From positions 1,496,501 to 1,560,500 of the forward strand of contig JAWQEG010001234.1 of NCBI GenBank assembly GCA_033782935.1: a DNA stretch of 64,000 nucleotides, in the 5' to 3' direction. The notes below the pieces were generated by a model, which did no database searches, was not told where the DNA came from, and worked only from the letters and a program-made list of their open reading frames with translations. Made by a program: the position numbers and the translations under genes. Source of the stretch: Petrolisthes cinctipes (lineage: Eukaryota; Arthropoda; Malacostraca; Decapoda; Porcellanidae). Of this stretch, positions 12,823-24,688 are shown one piece after another. Within the stretch, counting starts at the first letter, position 1. Each line of letters opens with the position of its first letter.

Positions 12823-14481
12823 GAGTAGGCATGTACAGATCGCTTCTGGGACCCCAAAAAATCGAATTTTCGGGTGTTTTGAGCCTGAATTTGAGATATC
12901 CACTTTGGGCACCTAAAATATCGATTTTTAGCATGTTTTGGGCCTATATTTTGAAAATATTCTTGCACTGAGTAGGCATGTACAGATCACTTCTGGTGCC
13001 CCAAAATATCGAATTTTCGGGTGTTTTGAGCCTCAATTTGATATATAAATGGGTGCAGAAAATGCATGCACATATTGACTTTGGGCACCTAAAATATCGT
13101 TTTTCAGAATGTTTTGGGCCTGTATTTTAAAAATACTCTAACACGGAGTAGGCATGTACATATCGCTTCTGGGACCCCAAAATATCGAATTTTCGGGTGT
13201 TTTGGGCCTAAATTTGAGATATCGACTTTGGGCACCTAAAATATCGATTTTTTGCATGTTTTGGGCCTATATTTTGAAAATATTCTAGCACTGAGAAGGC
13301 ATGTACAGATCGCTTCTGGGACCCCAAAATATCGAATTTTCGAGTGTTTTGAGCCTGAATTTGAGATATAAACGGGTAAAGAAAATGCATGCACATATTG
13401 ACTTTGGGCACCTAGAATATCAATTTTCAGCATGTTTTAGTCCTGTATTTTAAAAATATTCTAACACGGAGTAGGCATGTACAGATCGCTTCTGGGACCT
13501 CAAAATATCGAATATTCGGGTGTTTTGAGCCTGAATTTGAGATATAAACAGGTACTGAAGATGCATGCACATATCGACTTTTGGGCACCTAAAATATCAA
13601 TTTTGAGCATGTTTTGGGTCTGTATCTTGAAAACATTCTAACTAGGAGTAGGCATGTACAGATCGCTTCTAGGACCCAAAAATACCGAATTTTCGGGTAT
13701 TTGGAGCCTGAATTTGAGATATTATCGGGTACAGAAGATGCATGCACATATCGACTTTGGACACCTAAAATATCGATTTTTAGCATGTTTTGAGCCTGTA
13801 TTTTGAAAATATTCTAGCACTGAGTAGGCATGTACAGATCGCTTCTGGGACCTAAAAAAATCGAATTTTAGGGTGTTTTGAGGTTAAATTTCAGATATAA
13901 ACGAGAGCAGAAGATGCTTACACATATTCACTTTGGGCATCTAAAATATCGATTTTCAGCATATTTTGGGCCTGTATCTGAGTAGGCATGTACAGATCGC
14001 TTGTGGGACCCAAAAATATCGAATTTTCGGGTGTTTGGTGCCTGAATTTGAGATATAAACGTGTACAGAAGATGTATGCACATTTCGACTATTAAGCACC
14101 TAAAAGATCGATTTTCAGTATGTTTTGGGCCTGTATTTTAAAAAAATACTCTAACACGGAGTAGGCATGTACACTTCGCTTCTGGGACCACAAAATATCG
14201 AATTTTCGGGTGTTTTGGGCCTGAATTTGAGATATCGACTTTGGGCACCTAAAATAACGATTTTTTGCATGTTTTGGGCCAATATTTTGAAAATATTCTA
14301 GCACCGAGTAGGCATGTACAGATCTTTTCTGGGATTCGAAAATATCGAATTTTCTGGTGTTTTGAGCCTGAATTTGAGATATAAACGGGTACAGAAAATG
14401 CATGCACATATTGACTTTGGGCACCTAAAATATCGATTTTCAGCATGTTTTGGGCCTGTATTTTGAAAATACTCTAACATG
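12823..14481 (+). repeat. HOR-2 copy 1 (1659 bp, 10 monomers)
   Basis: Monomers start at 12823, 12970, 13146, 13293, 13469, 13646, 13822, 13980, 14159 and 14306. Lengths are 147, 176, 147, 176, 177, 176, 158, 179, 147 and 176. Three short and one medium unit are present. Marker variants include CCCCAAAAAATCG near 12853, GAGAAGG at 13293, GACTATTAAGC near 14089, and CTTTTCTGGGATTCG near 14325. The homology to the next copy may begin some tens of bases upstream (from about 12745). Confidence 0.94.
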
Positions 14482-16140
14482 GAGTAGGCATGTACAGATC
14501 GCTTCTGGGACCCCAAAAAATTGAATTTTCGGGTGTTTTGAGCCTGAATTTGAGATATCCACTTTGGGCACCAAAAATATCGATTTTTAGCATGTTTTGG
14601 GCCTATATTTTGAAAATATTCTTGCACTGAGTAGGCATGTACAGATCACTTCTGGTGCCCCAAAATATCGAATTTTCGGGTGTTTTGAGCCTCAATTTGA
14701 TATATAAATGGGTGCAGAAAATGCATGCACATATTGACTTTGGGCACCTAAAATATCGTTTTTCAGAATGTTTTGGGCCTGTATTTTAAAAATACTCTAA
14801 CACGGAGTAGGCATGTACATATCGCTTCTGGGACCCCAAAATATCGAATTTTCGGGTGTTTTGGGCCTAAATTTGAGATATCGACTTTGGGCACCTAAAA
14901 TATCGAATTTTTGCATGTTTTGGGCCTATATTTTGAAAATATTCTAGCACTGAGAAGGCATGTACAGATCGCTTCTGGGACCCCAAAATATCGAATTTTC
15001 GAGTGTTTTGAGCCTGAATTTGAGATATAAACGGGTACAGAAAATGCATGCACATATTGACTTTGGGCACCTAGAATATCAATTTTCAGCATGTTTTAGT
15101 CCTGTATTTTAAAAATATTCTAACACGGAGTAGGCATGTACAGATCGCTTCTGGAACCTCAAAATATCGAATATTCGGGTGTTTTGAGCCTGAATTTGAG
15201 ATATAAACAGGTACTGAAGATGCATGCACATATCGACTTTTGGGCACCTAAAATATCAATTTTGAGCATGTTTTGGGTCTGTATCTTGAAAACATTCTAA
15301 CTAGGAGTAGGCATGTACAGATCGCTTCTAGGACCCAAAAATACCGAATTTTCGGGTATTTGGAGCCTGAATTTGAGATATTATCGGGTACAGAAGATGC
15401 ATGCACATATCGACTTTGGACACCTAAAATATCGATTTTTAGCATGTTTTGAGCCTGTATTTTGAAAATATTCTAGCACTGAGTAGGCATGTACAGATCG
15501 CTTCTGGGACCTAAAAAAATCGAATTTTAGGGTGTTTTGAGGTTAAATTTCAGATATAAACGAGAGCAGAAGATGCTTACACATATTCACTTTGGGCATC
15601 TAAAATATCGATTTTCAGCATATTTTGGGCCTGTATCTGAGTAGGCATGTACAGATCGCTTGTGGGACCCAAAAATATCGAATTTTCGGGTGTTTGGAGC
15701 CTGAATTTGAGATATAAACGTGTACAGAAGATGTATGCACATTTCGACTATTAAGCACCTAAAAGATCGATTTTCAGTATGTTTTGGGCCTGTATTTTAA
15801 AAAAATACTCTAACACGGAGTAGGCATGTACACTTCGCTTCTGGGACCACAAAATATCGAATTTTCGGGTGTTTTGGGCCTGAATTTGAGATATCGACTT
15901 TGGGCACCTAAAATAACGATTTTTTGCATGTTTTGGGCCAATATTTTGAAAATATTCTAGCACCGAGTAGGCATGTACAGATCTTTTCTGGGATTCGAAA
16001 ATATCGAATTTTCTGGTGTTTTGAGCCTGAATTTGAGATATAAACGGGTACAGAAAATGCATGCACATATTGACTTTGGGCACCTAAAATATCGATTTTC
16101 AGCATGTTTTGGGCCTGTATTTTGAAAATACTCTAACATG
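14482..16140 (+). repeat. HOR-2 copy 2 (1659 bp)
   Basis: It lies exactly 1659 bp after copy 1, with all ten monomer boundaries conserved. The visible differences are few: TCG to TTG near 14522, CACCTAAA to CACCAAAA near 14571, GGGTAAAG to GGGTACAG, GGGACCTC to GGAACCTC near 15155, and TTTGGTGCC to TTTGGAGCC. All of these changes except those in the last two monomers are shared with copy 3, so copies 2 and 3 are closest to each other. Confidence 0.94.
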
Positions 16141-17799
16141 GAGTAGGCATGTACAGATCGCTTCTGGGACCCCAAAAAATTGAATTTTCGGGTGTTTTGA
16201 GCCTGAATTTGAGATATCCACTTTGGGCACCAAAAATATCGATTTTTAGCATGTTTTGGGCCTATATTTTGAAAATATTCTTGCACTGAGTAGGCATGTA
16301 CAGATCACTTCTGGTGCCCCAAAATATCGAATTTTCGGGTGTTTTGAGCCTCAATTTGATATATAAATGGGTGCAGAAAATGCATGCACATATTGACTTT
16401 GGGCACCTAAAATATCGTTTTTCAGAATGTTTTGGGCCTGTATTTTAAAAATACTCTAACACGGAGTAGGCATGTACATATCGCTTCTGGGACCCCAAAA
16501 TATCGAATTTTCGGGTGTTTTGGGCCTAAATTTGAGATATCGACTTTGGGCACCTAAAATATCGAATTTTTGCATGTTTTGGGCCTATATTTTGAAAATA
16601 TTCTAGCACTGAGAAGGCATGTACAGATCGCTTCTGGGACCCCAAAATATCGAATTTTCGAGTGTTTTGAGCCTGAATTTGAGATATAAACGGGTACAGA
16701 AAATGCATGCACATATTGACTTTGGGCACCTAGAATATCAATTTTCAGCATGTTTTAGTCCTGTATTTTAAAAATATTCTAACACGGAGTAGGCATGTAC
16801 AGATCGCTTCTGGAACCTCAAAATATCGAATATTCGGGTGTTTTGAGCCTGAATTTGAGATATAAACAGGTACTGAAGATGCATGCACATATCGACTTTT
16901 GGGCACCTAAAATATCAATTTTGAGCATGTTTTGGGTCTGTATCTTGAAAACATTCTAACTAGGAGTAGGCATGTACAGATCGCTTCTAGGACCCAAAAA
17001 TACCGAATTTTCGGGTATTTGGAGCCTGAATTTGAGATATTATCGGGTACAGAAGATGCATGCACATATCGACTTTGGACACCTAAAATATCGATTTTTA
17101 GCATGTTTTGAGCCTGTATTTTGAAAATATTCTAGCACTGAGTAGGCATGTACAGATCGCTTCTGGGACCTAAAAAAATCGAATTTTAGGGTGTTTTGAG
17201 GTTAAATTTCAGATATAAACGAGAGCAGAAGATGCTTACACATATTCACTTTGGGCATCTAAAATATCGATTTTCAGCATATTTTGGGCCTGTATCTGAG
17301 TAGGCATGTACAGATCGCTTGTGGGACCCAAAAATATCGAATTTTCGGGTGTTTGGAGACTGAATTTGAGATATAAACGTGTACAGAAGATGTATGCACA
17401 TTTCGACTATTAAGCACCTAAAAGATCGATTTTCAGTATGTTTTGGGCCTGTATTTTAAAAAAATACTCTAACACGGAGTAGGCATGTACACTTCGCTTC
17501 TGGGACCACAAAATATCGAATTTTCGGGTGTTTTGGGCCTGAATTTGAGATATCGACTTTGGGCACCTAAAATAACGATTTTTTGCATGTTTTGGGCCAA
17601 TATTTTGAAAATATTCTAGCACCGAGTAGGCATGTACAGATCTTTTCTGGGATTCGAAAATATCGAATTTTCTGGTGTTTTGAGCCTGAATTTGAGATAT
17701 AAAAGGGTACAGAAAATGCATGCACATATTGACTTTGGGCACCTAAAATATCGATTTTCAGCATGTTTTGGGCCTGTATTTTGAAAATACTCTAACACG
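16141..17799 (+). repeat. HOR-2 copy 3 (1659 bp)
   Basis: This is the third exact-register copy, ending where the next monomer (17800) no longer carries the HOR-2 opening variant. It shares the copy 2 differences and adds a few of its own, for example TTTGGAGACTG near 17355 and AAAAGGG near 17702. The tiling is precise: the array enters and leaves HOR-2 at a monomer boundary to within what the eye can resolve. Confidence 0.93.
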
Positions 17800-17976
17800 G
17801 AGTAGGCATGTACAGATCGCTTCTGGGACCCCAAAATATCGAATTTTCGAGTGTTTTGAGCCTGAATTTGAGATATAAACAGGTACTGAAGATGCATGCA
17901 CATATTAAATTTTAGGCACCTAAAATATCGATTTTGAGCATGTTTTGGGTCTGTATCTTGAAAACATTCTAACTAG
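17800..17976 (+). repeat. Single linker monomer between HOR-2 and HOR-3
   Basis: One 177-bp full unit with the CACGGAGTAGG entry, a TTCGAGTG variant, and the AACTAGGAG tail that always precedes the first monomer of the HOR-3 unit. It belongs to neither neighbouring unit by its variants. Confidence 0.75.
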
Positions 17977-19161
17977 GAGTAGGCATGTACAGATCGCTTC
18001 TAGGACCCAAAAATACCGAATTTTCGGGTATTTTGAGCCTGAATTTGAGATATAATCGGGTACAGAAGATGCATGCACATATCGACTTTAGACACCTAAA
18101 ATATCGATTTTTAGCATGTTTTGATCCTGTATTTTGAAAACATTCTAGCACTGAGTAGGCATGTACATATCGCTTCTGGGACCTAAAAATATCGAATTTT
18201 CGGGTGTTTTGAGGTTGAATTTCAGATATAAACGACTGCAGAAGATGCTTACACATATTCACTTTGGGCATCTAAAATATCGATTTTCAGCATGTTTTGG
18301 GCCTGTATCTGAGTAGGCATGTACAGATCGCTTATGGAACCCAAAAATATCGAATCTTCGGGTGTTTGGAGCCTGAATTTGAGATATAAACAGGTACAGA
18401 AGATGCATGCACATATCGACTTTTAGGCATCTAAAATATCGAATTTTTATATGTTTTGGCCCTGTATTTTGAAAATACTCAACACGGAGTAGGCATGTAC
18501 AGATCGCATCTGGGACCCCAAAATATCGAATTTTCTGGTGTTTTGGGCCTGAATTTGAGATATCGACTTTAGGCACCTAAAATATCGATTTTTTGCATGT
18601 TTTGGGCCTATATTTTGAAAATATTCTAGCACTGAGTAGGCATGTACAGATCGCTTCTGGGACCCCAAAATATCGATCTTTCGGGTGTTTTGAGCCTGAA
18701 TTTGAGATATAAACGGGTACAGAAAATGCATGCACATATTGACTTTGTGCACCTAAAATATTGATTTTCAGCATGTTTTGGGGTTGTATTTTGAAAATAC
18801 TCTAACACGAATAGGTATGTACAGATCGCTTCTGGGACTCCAAAATATCGAATTTTTGGGTATTTTGAGCCTGAATTTGAGATATAAACAGGTACTGAAG
18901 ATGCTTGCACATATTGACTTTGGGCACCTAAAATATCGATTTTGAGCATGTTTTGGGTCTGTATTTTGAAAATACTCTAACACGAAGTAGGCATGTACAG
19001 ATCGCTTCTGGGACCAGAAAATATCGAATTTTCGGGTGTTTTGAGCCCGAATTTGAGATATAAACAGGTACTAAAGATGTATGCACATATCGACTTTTGG
19101 GCACCTAAAATATCGATTTTGAGCATGTTTTGGGTCTGTATCTTGAAACCATTCTAACTAG
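17977..19161 (+). repeat. HOR-3 copy 1 (1185 bp, 7 monomers)
   Basis: This is the most diverged HOR-3 copy. It follows the order of the 1008-bp hexamer and adds one 177-bp monomer at 18985-19161. Its segment of about 18490-18985 matches 19675-20170 at an offset of 1185. Its first four monomers also match 6105-6767 at an offset of 11872, including the two-base-deleted tail ACTCAACACGG at about 18477. Confidence 0.85.
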
Positions 19162-20169
19162 GAGTAGGCATGTACAGATCGCTTCTAGGATCCAAAAATA
19201 CCGAATTTTCGGTGTTTTAAGCCTGAATTTGAGATATAAACGGGTACAGAAGATGCATGCACATATTGACTTTGGACACTTAAAATACCGATTTTCAGCA
19301 TGTTAATGGCCTATATTTTGAAAACATTCTAGCACTGAGTAGGCATGTACAGATCGCTTCTGGGACCCAAAAATATCGAATTTTCGGGTGTTTTGAGGTC
19401 GAATTTCAGATATAAAAGAGTGCAGAAGATGCTTACACATATTCACTTTGGGCATCTAAAATATCAATTTTCAGCATGTTTTTGGCCTGTATCTCAGTAG
19501 GCATAAGCAGATCGCTTCTGGGACCCAAAAATATCGAATTTTTGGGTGTTTGGAGCCTAAATTTGAAATATAAACGGGTACAGAAGATGCATGCACATAT
19601 CGACTATTACGCACCTAAACGATCGATTTTTAGTATGTTTTGGGCCTGTATTTTGAAAATACTCTAACACGGAGTAGGCATGTACAGTTCGCTTCTGGGA
19701 CCCCAAAATATCGAATTTTCTGGTGTTTTGGGCCTGAATTTGAGATATCGACTTTGGGCACCTAAAATATCGATTTTTTGCATGTTTTGGGCCTATATTT
19801 TGAAAAAATTCTAGCACTGAGTAGGCATGTACAGATCGCTTCTGGGACCCCAAAATATCGATCTTTCGTGTGTTTTGAGCCTGAATTTGAGATATAAACG
19901 GGTACAGAAAATGCATGCACATATTGACTTTGTGCACCTAAAATATCGATTTTCAGCATGTTTTGGGCTTGTATTTTGAAAATACTCTAACACGAATAGG
20001 CATGTACAGATCGCTTCTGGGACTCCAAAATATCGAATTTTTGGGTGTTTTGAGCCTGAATTTGAGATATAAACAGGTACTGAAGATGCTTGCACATATT
20101 GACTTTGGGCACCTAAAATATCGATTTTGAGCATGTTTTGGGTCTGTATTTTGAAACCATTCTAACTAG
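19162..20169 (+). repeat. HOR-3 copy 2 (1008 bp, hexamer)
   Basis: Six monomers. The unit opens with the monomer that follows the AACTAGGAG tail. It contains the diagnostic CTCAGTAGGCATAAGCAG junction near 19491, the GACTATTACGC variant, one short unit with TCTGGTG, the ATCTTTCGTG variant, and the CACGAATAGG tail. Copy 3 has the same structure at exactly +1008. Confidence 0.92.
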
Positions 20170-20344
20170 GAGTAGGCATGTACAGATCGCTTCTAGGATC
20201 CAAAAATACCTAATTTTCGGTGTTTTAAGCCTGAATTTGAGATATAAACGGGTACAGAAGATGCATGCACATATTGACTTTGGACACTTAAAATACCGAT
20301 TTTCAGCATGTTATGAGCCTATATTTTGAAAACATTCTAGCACT

Positions 20345-20502
20345 GAGTAGGCATGTACAGATCGCTTCTGGGACCCAAAAATATCGAATTTTCGGGTGTT
20401 TTGAGGTCGAATTTCAGATATAAACGAGTGCAGAAGATGCTTACACATATTCACTTTGGGCATCTAAAATATCAATTTTCAGCATGTTTTTGGCCTGTAT
20501 CT
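20345..20502 (+). repeat. Representative medium monomer (158 bp, 18-bp tail deletion)
   Basis: The tail of this unit reads GCCTGTATCTCAGTAGGC, whereas full units have about 18 further bases between GTATCT and GAGTAGG. The same short junction, usually GTATCTGAGTAGG, appears near 1039, 2932, 4394, 6433, 8413, 13974, 18305, 23498, 25676, 26539, 27406, 31854, 35563, 55753, 61807 and 62318. Many of these units also share GAGGTTG or GAGGTCG in place of GAGCCTG, so the class behaves as a co-inherited sub-family rather than as repeated independent deletions. Confidence 0.9.
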
Positions 20503-20679
20503 CAGTAGGCATAAGCAGATCGCTTCTGGGACCCAAAAATATCGAATTTTTGGGTGTTTAGAGCCTAAATTTGAAATATAAACGGGTACAGAAGATGCAT
20601 GTACATATCGACTATTACGCACCTAAACGATCGATTTTTAGTATGTTTTGGGCCTGTATTTTGAAAATACTCTAACACG

Positions 20680-20826
20680 GAGTAGGCATGTACAGTTCGC
20701 TTCTGGGACCCCAAAATATCGAATTTTCTGGTGTTTTGGGCCTGAATTTGAGATATCGACTTTGGGCACCTAAAATATCGATTTTTTGCATGTTTTGGGC
20801 CTATATTTTGAAAAAATTCTAGCACT
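20680..20826 (+). repeat. Representative short monomer (147 bp, 29-bp deletion)
   Basis: This unit reads GAGATATCGACTTT where full units read GAGATAT, 25 more bases, then ATATCGACTTT. The missing 29 bp lie between two ATAT direct repeats, at unit positions about 76-104, so a microhomology or slippage deletion explains it. The loss removes the TATAAA motif and the alternating ATGCATGCACATAT stretch. The class recurs across the window, for example at 1045, 13146, 14159, 31204, 40623, 59477 and 60154, usually following a tail of the ACTCTAACACG type. Confidence 0.92.
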
Positions 20827-21177
20827 GAGTAGGCATGTACAGATCGCTTCTGGGACCCCAAAATATCGATCTTTCGTGTGTTTTGAGCCTGAATTTGAGA
20901 TATAAACGGGTACAGAAAATGCATGCACATATTGACTTTGTGCACCTAAAATATCGATTTTCAGCATGTTTTGGGCTTGTATTTTGAAAATACTCTAACA
21001 CGAATAGGCATGTACAGATCGCTTCTGGGACTCCAAAATATCGAATTTGTGGGTGTTTTGAGCCTGAATTTGAGATATAAACAGGTACTGAAGATGCTTG
21101 CACATATTGACTTTGGGCACCTAAAATATCGATTTTGAGCATGTTTTGGGTCTGTATTTTGAAACCATTCTAACTAG

Positions 21178-22510
21178 GAGTAGGCATGTACAGATCGCTT
21201 CTAGGATCCAAAAATACCGAATTTTCGGTGTTTTAAGCCTGAATTTGAGATATAAACGGGTACAGAAGATGCATGCACATATTGACTTTGGACACTTAAA
21301 ATACCGATTTTCAGCATGTTATGAGCCTATATTTTGAAAACATTCTAGCACTGAGTAGGCATGTACAGATCGCTTCTGGGACCCATAAATATCGAATTTT
21401 CGGGTGTTTTGAGGTCGAATTTCAGATATAAACGAGTGCAGAAGATGCTTACACATATTCACTTTGGGTATCTAAAATATCAATTTTCAGCATGTTTTTG
21501 GCCTGTATCTCAGTAGGCATAAGCAGATCGCTTCTGGGACCCAAAAATATCGAATTTTTGGGTGTTTGGAGCCTAAATTTGAAATATAAACGGGTACAGA
21601 AGATGCATGCACATATCGACTATTACACACCTAAAAGATCGATTTTTAGTATGTTTTGGGCCTGTATTTTGAAAATACTCTAACACGGAGTAGGCATGTA
21701 CAGTTTGCTTCTGGGACCCCAAAATATCGAATTTTCGGGTGTTTTGCGGCTGAATTTGAGATATCGACTTTAGGCACCTAAAATATCGATTTTTAGCATG
21801 TTTTGGGCCTATGTTTTGAAAATATTCTAGCACTGAGTAGGCATGTACAGATCGCTTCTGGGACCCAAAAATATCGAATTTTCGGGTGTTTTGAGCCTGA
21901 ATTTGAGATATAAACAGGTACTGAAGATGCATGCACATATCAACTTTTGGGCACCTAAAAGATCGATTTTTTAGCATGTTTTGAGCCTATATTTTGAAAA
22001 CATTCTAACACTGAGTAGGCATGTACAGTTCGCTTCTGGGACCCCAAAATATCGAATTTTCTGGTGTTTTGGGCCTGAATTTGAGATATCGACTTTGGGC
22101 ACCTAAAATATCGATTTTTTGCATGTTTTGGGCCTATATTTTGAAAAAATTCTAGCACTGAGTAGGCATGTACAGATCGCTTCTGGGACCCCAAAATATC
22201 GATCTTTCGTGTGTTTTGAGCCTGAATTTGAGATATAAACGGGTACAGAAAATGCATGCACATATTGACTTTGTGCACCTAAAATATCGATTTTCAGCAT
22301 GTTTTGGGCTTGTATTTTGAAAATACTCTAACACGAATAGGCATGTACAGATCGCTTCTGGGACTCCAAAATATCGAATTTTTGGGTGTTTTGAGCCTGA
22401 ATTTGAGATATAAACAGGTACTGAAGATGCTTGCACATATTGACTTTGGGCACCTAAAATATCGATTTTGAGCATGTTTTGGGTCTGTATTTTGAAACCA
22501 TTCTAACTAG
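21178..22510 (+). repeat. HOR-3 copy 4 (1333 bp, 8 monomers)
   Basis: This is the hexamer plus a two-monomer insert of 325 bp (147 + 178) at about 21688-22012. The inserted pair reads TTTTGCGGCTG in its short unit and AAAAGATCGATTTTTTAGC in its full unit, then the hexamer order resumes with the TCTGGTG short unit. The insert boundaries fall on monomer starts. Confidence 0.9.
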
Positions 22511-23680
22511 GAGTAGGCATGTACAGATCGCTTCTAGGATCCAAAAATACCGAATTTTCGGTGTTTTAAGCCTGAATTTGAGATATAAACGGGTACAGAA
22601 GATGCATGCACATATTGACTTTGGACACTTAAAATACCGATTTTCAGCATGTTATGAGCCTATATTTTGAAAACATTCTAGCACTGAGTAGGCATGTACA
22701 GATCGCTTCTGGGACCCATAAATATCGAATTTTCGGGTGTTTTGAGGTCGAATTTCAGATATAAACGAGTGCAGAAGATGCTTACACATATTCACTTTGG
22801 GTATCTAAAATATCAATTTTCAGCATGTTTTTGGCCTGTATCTCAGTAGGCATAAGCAGATCGCTTCTGGGACCCAAAAATATCGAATTTTTGGGTGTTT
22901 GGAGCCTAAATTTGAAATATAAACGGGTACAGAAGATGCATGCACATATCGACTATTACACACCTAAAAGATCGATTTTTAGTATGTTTTGGGCCTGTAT
23001 TTTGAAAATACTCTAACACGGAGTAGGCATGTACAGTTTGCTTCTGGGACCCCAAAATATCGAATTTTCGGGTGTTTTGCGGCTGAATTTGAGATATCGA
23101 CTTTAGGCACCTAAAATATCGATTTTTAGCATGTTTTGGGCCTATGTTTTGAAAATATTCTAGCACTGAGTAGGCATGTACAGATCGCTTCTGGGACCCA
23201 AAAATATCGAATTTTCGGGTGTTTTGAGCCTGAATTTGAGATATAAACAGGTACTGAAGATGCATGCACATATCAACTTTTGGGCACCTAAAAGATCGAT
23301 TTTTTAGCATGTTTTGAGCCTATATTTTGAAAACATTCTAACACTGAGTAGGCATGTACAGATCGCTTCTGGGACCCAAAAATATCGAATTTACGGGTGT
23401 TTTGAGGTTGAATTTCAGATATAAACGAGTGCAGAAGATGCTTACACATATTCACTTTGGGCATCTAAAATATCGATTTTCAGCATGTTTTGGGCCTGTA
23501 TCTGAGTAGGCGTGTACAGATCGCTTCTGGGACCCAAAAATATCGAATTTTCGGGTGTTTTGAGCCTGAATTTGAGATATAAACAGGTACTGAAGATGCA
23601 TGCACATATCAACTTTTGGGCACCTAAATTATCGATTTTGAGCATGTTTTGGGTCTGTATTTTGAAACCATTCTAACTAG
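22511..23680 (+). repeat. HOR-3 copy 5 (1170 bp, 7 monomers)
   Basis: Lengths are 175, 158, 177, 147, 178, 158 and 177. It keeps the inserted 147 + 178 pair of copy 4, then replaces the remaining hexamer monomers with a medium unit (TTTACGGGTG, GAGGTTG) and a full unit (CAACTTTTGGGC, CTAAATTATCG). Copy 7 repeats it at an offset of 2178. Confidence 0.9.
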
Positions 23681-24688
23681 GAGTAGGCATGTACAGATCG
23701 CTTCTAGGATCCAAAAATACCTAATTTTCGGTGTTTTAAGCCTGAATTTGAGATATAAACGGGTACAGAAGATGCATGCACATATTGACTTTGGACACTT
23801 AAAATACCGATTTTCAGCATGTTATGAGCCTATATTTTGAAAACATTCTAGCACTGAGTAGGCATGTACAGATCGCTTCTGGGACCCAAAAATATCGAAT
23901 TTTCGGGTGTTTTGAGGTCGAATTTCAGATATAAACGAGTGCAGAAGATGCTTACACATATTCACTTTGGGCATCTAAAATATCAATTTTCAGCATGTTT
24001 TTGGCCTGTATCTCAGTAGGCATAAGCAGATCGCTTCTGGGACCCAAAAATATCGAATTTTTGGGTGTTTGGAGCCTAAATTTGAAATATAAACGGGTAC
24101 AGAAGATGCATGTACATATCGACTATTACGCACCTAAACGATCGATTTTTAGTATGTTTTGGGCCTGTATTTTGAAAATACTCTAACACGGAGTAGGCAT
24201 GTACAGTTCGCTTCTGGGACCCCAAAATATCGAATTTTCTGGTGTTTTGGGCCTGAATTTGAGATATCGACTTTGGGCACCTAAAATATCGATTTTTTGC
24301 ATGTTTTGGGCCTATATTTTGAAAAAATTCTAGCACTGAGTAGGCATGTACAGATCGCTTCTGGGACCCCAAAATATCGATCTTTCGTGTGTTTTGAGCC
24401 TGAATTTGAGATATAAACGGGTACAGAAAATGCATGCACATATTGACTTTGTGCACCTAAAATATCGATTTTCAGCATGTTTTGGGCTTGTATTTTGAAA
24501 ATACTCTAACACGAATAGGCATGTACAGATCGCTTCTGGGACTCCAAAATATCGAATTTGTGGGTGTTTTGAGCCTGAATTTGAGATATAAACAGGTACT
24601 GAAGATGCTTGCACATATTGACTTTGGGCACCTAAAATATCGATTTTGAGCATGTTTTGGGTCTGTATTTTGAAACCATTCTAACTAG
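23681..24688 (+). repeat. HOR-3 copy 6 (1008 bp, hexamer)
   Basis: This is the same hexamer as copy 3, at an offset of 3511 bp, and shares the TACCTAATTTTCGG variant of copy 3 that copies 4, 5 and 7 lack. Copies 3-4 and 6-7 therefore look like a larger duplicated block, about 20138-22026 and 23649-25537. Confidence 0.91.

Larger units (their letters stand above)
20170..21177 (+). repeat. HOR-3 copy 3 (1008 bp, hexamer)
   Basis: Monomers start at 20170, 20345, 20503, 20680, 20827 and 21002, with lengths 175, 158, 177, 147, 175 and 176. The CTCAGTAGGCATAAGCAG marker is at about 20500. This copy reappears at 23681-24688 at an offset of 3511, including its private variant TACCTAATTTTCGG near 20209/23720. 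Confidence 0.93.
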
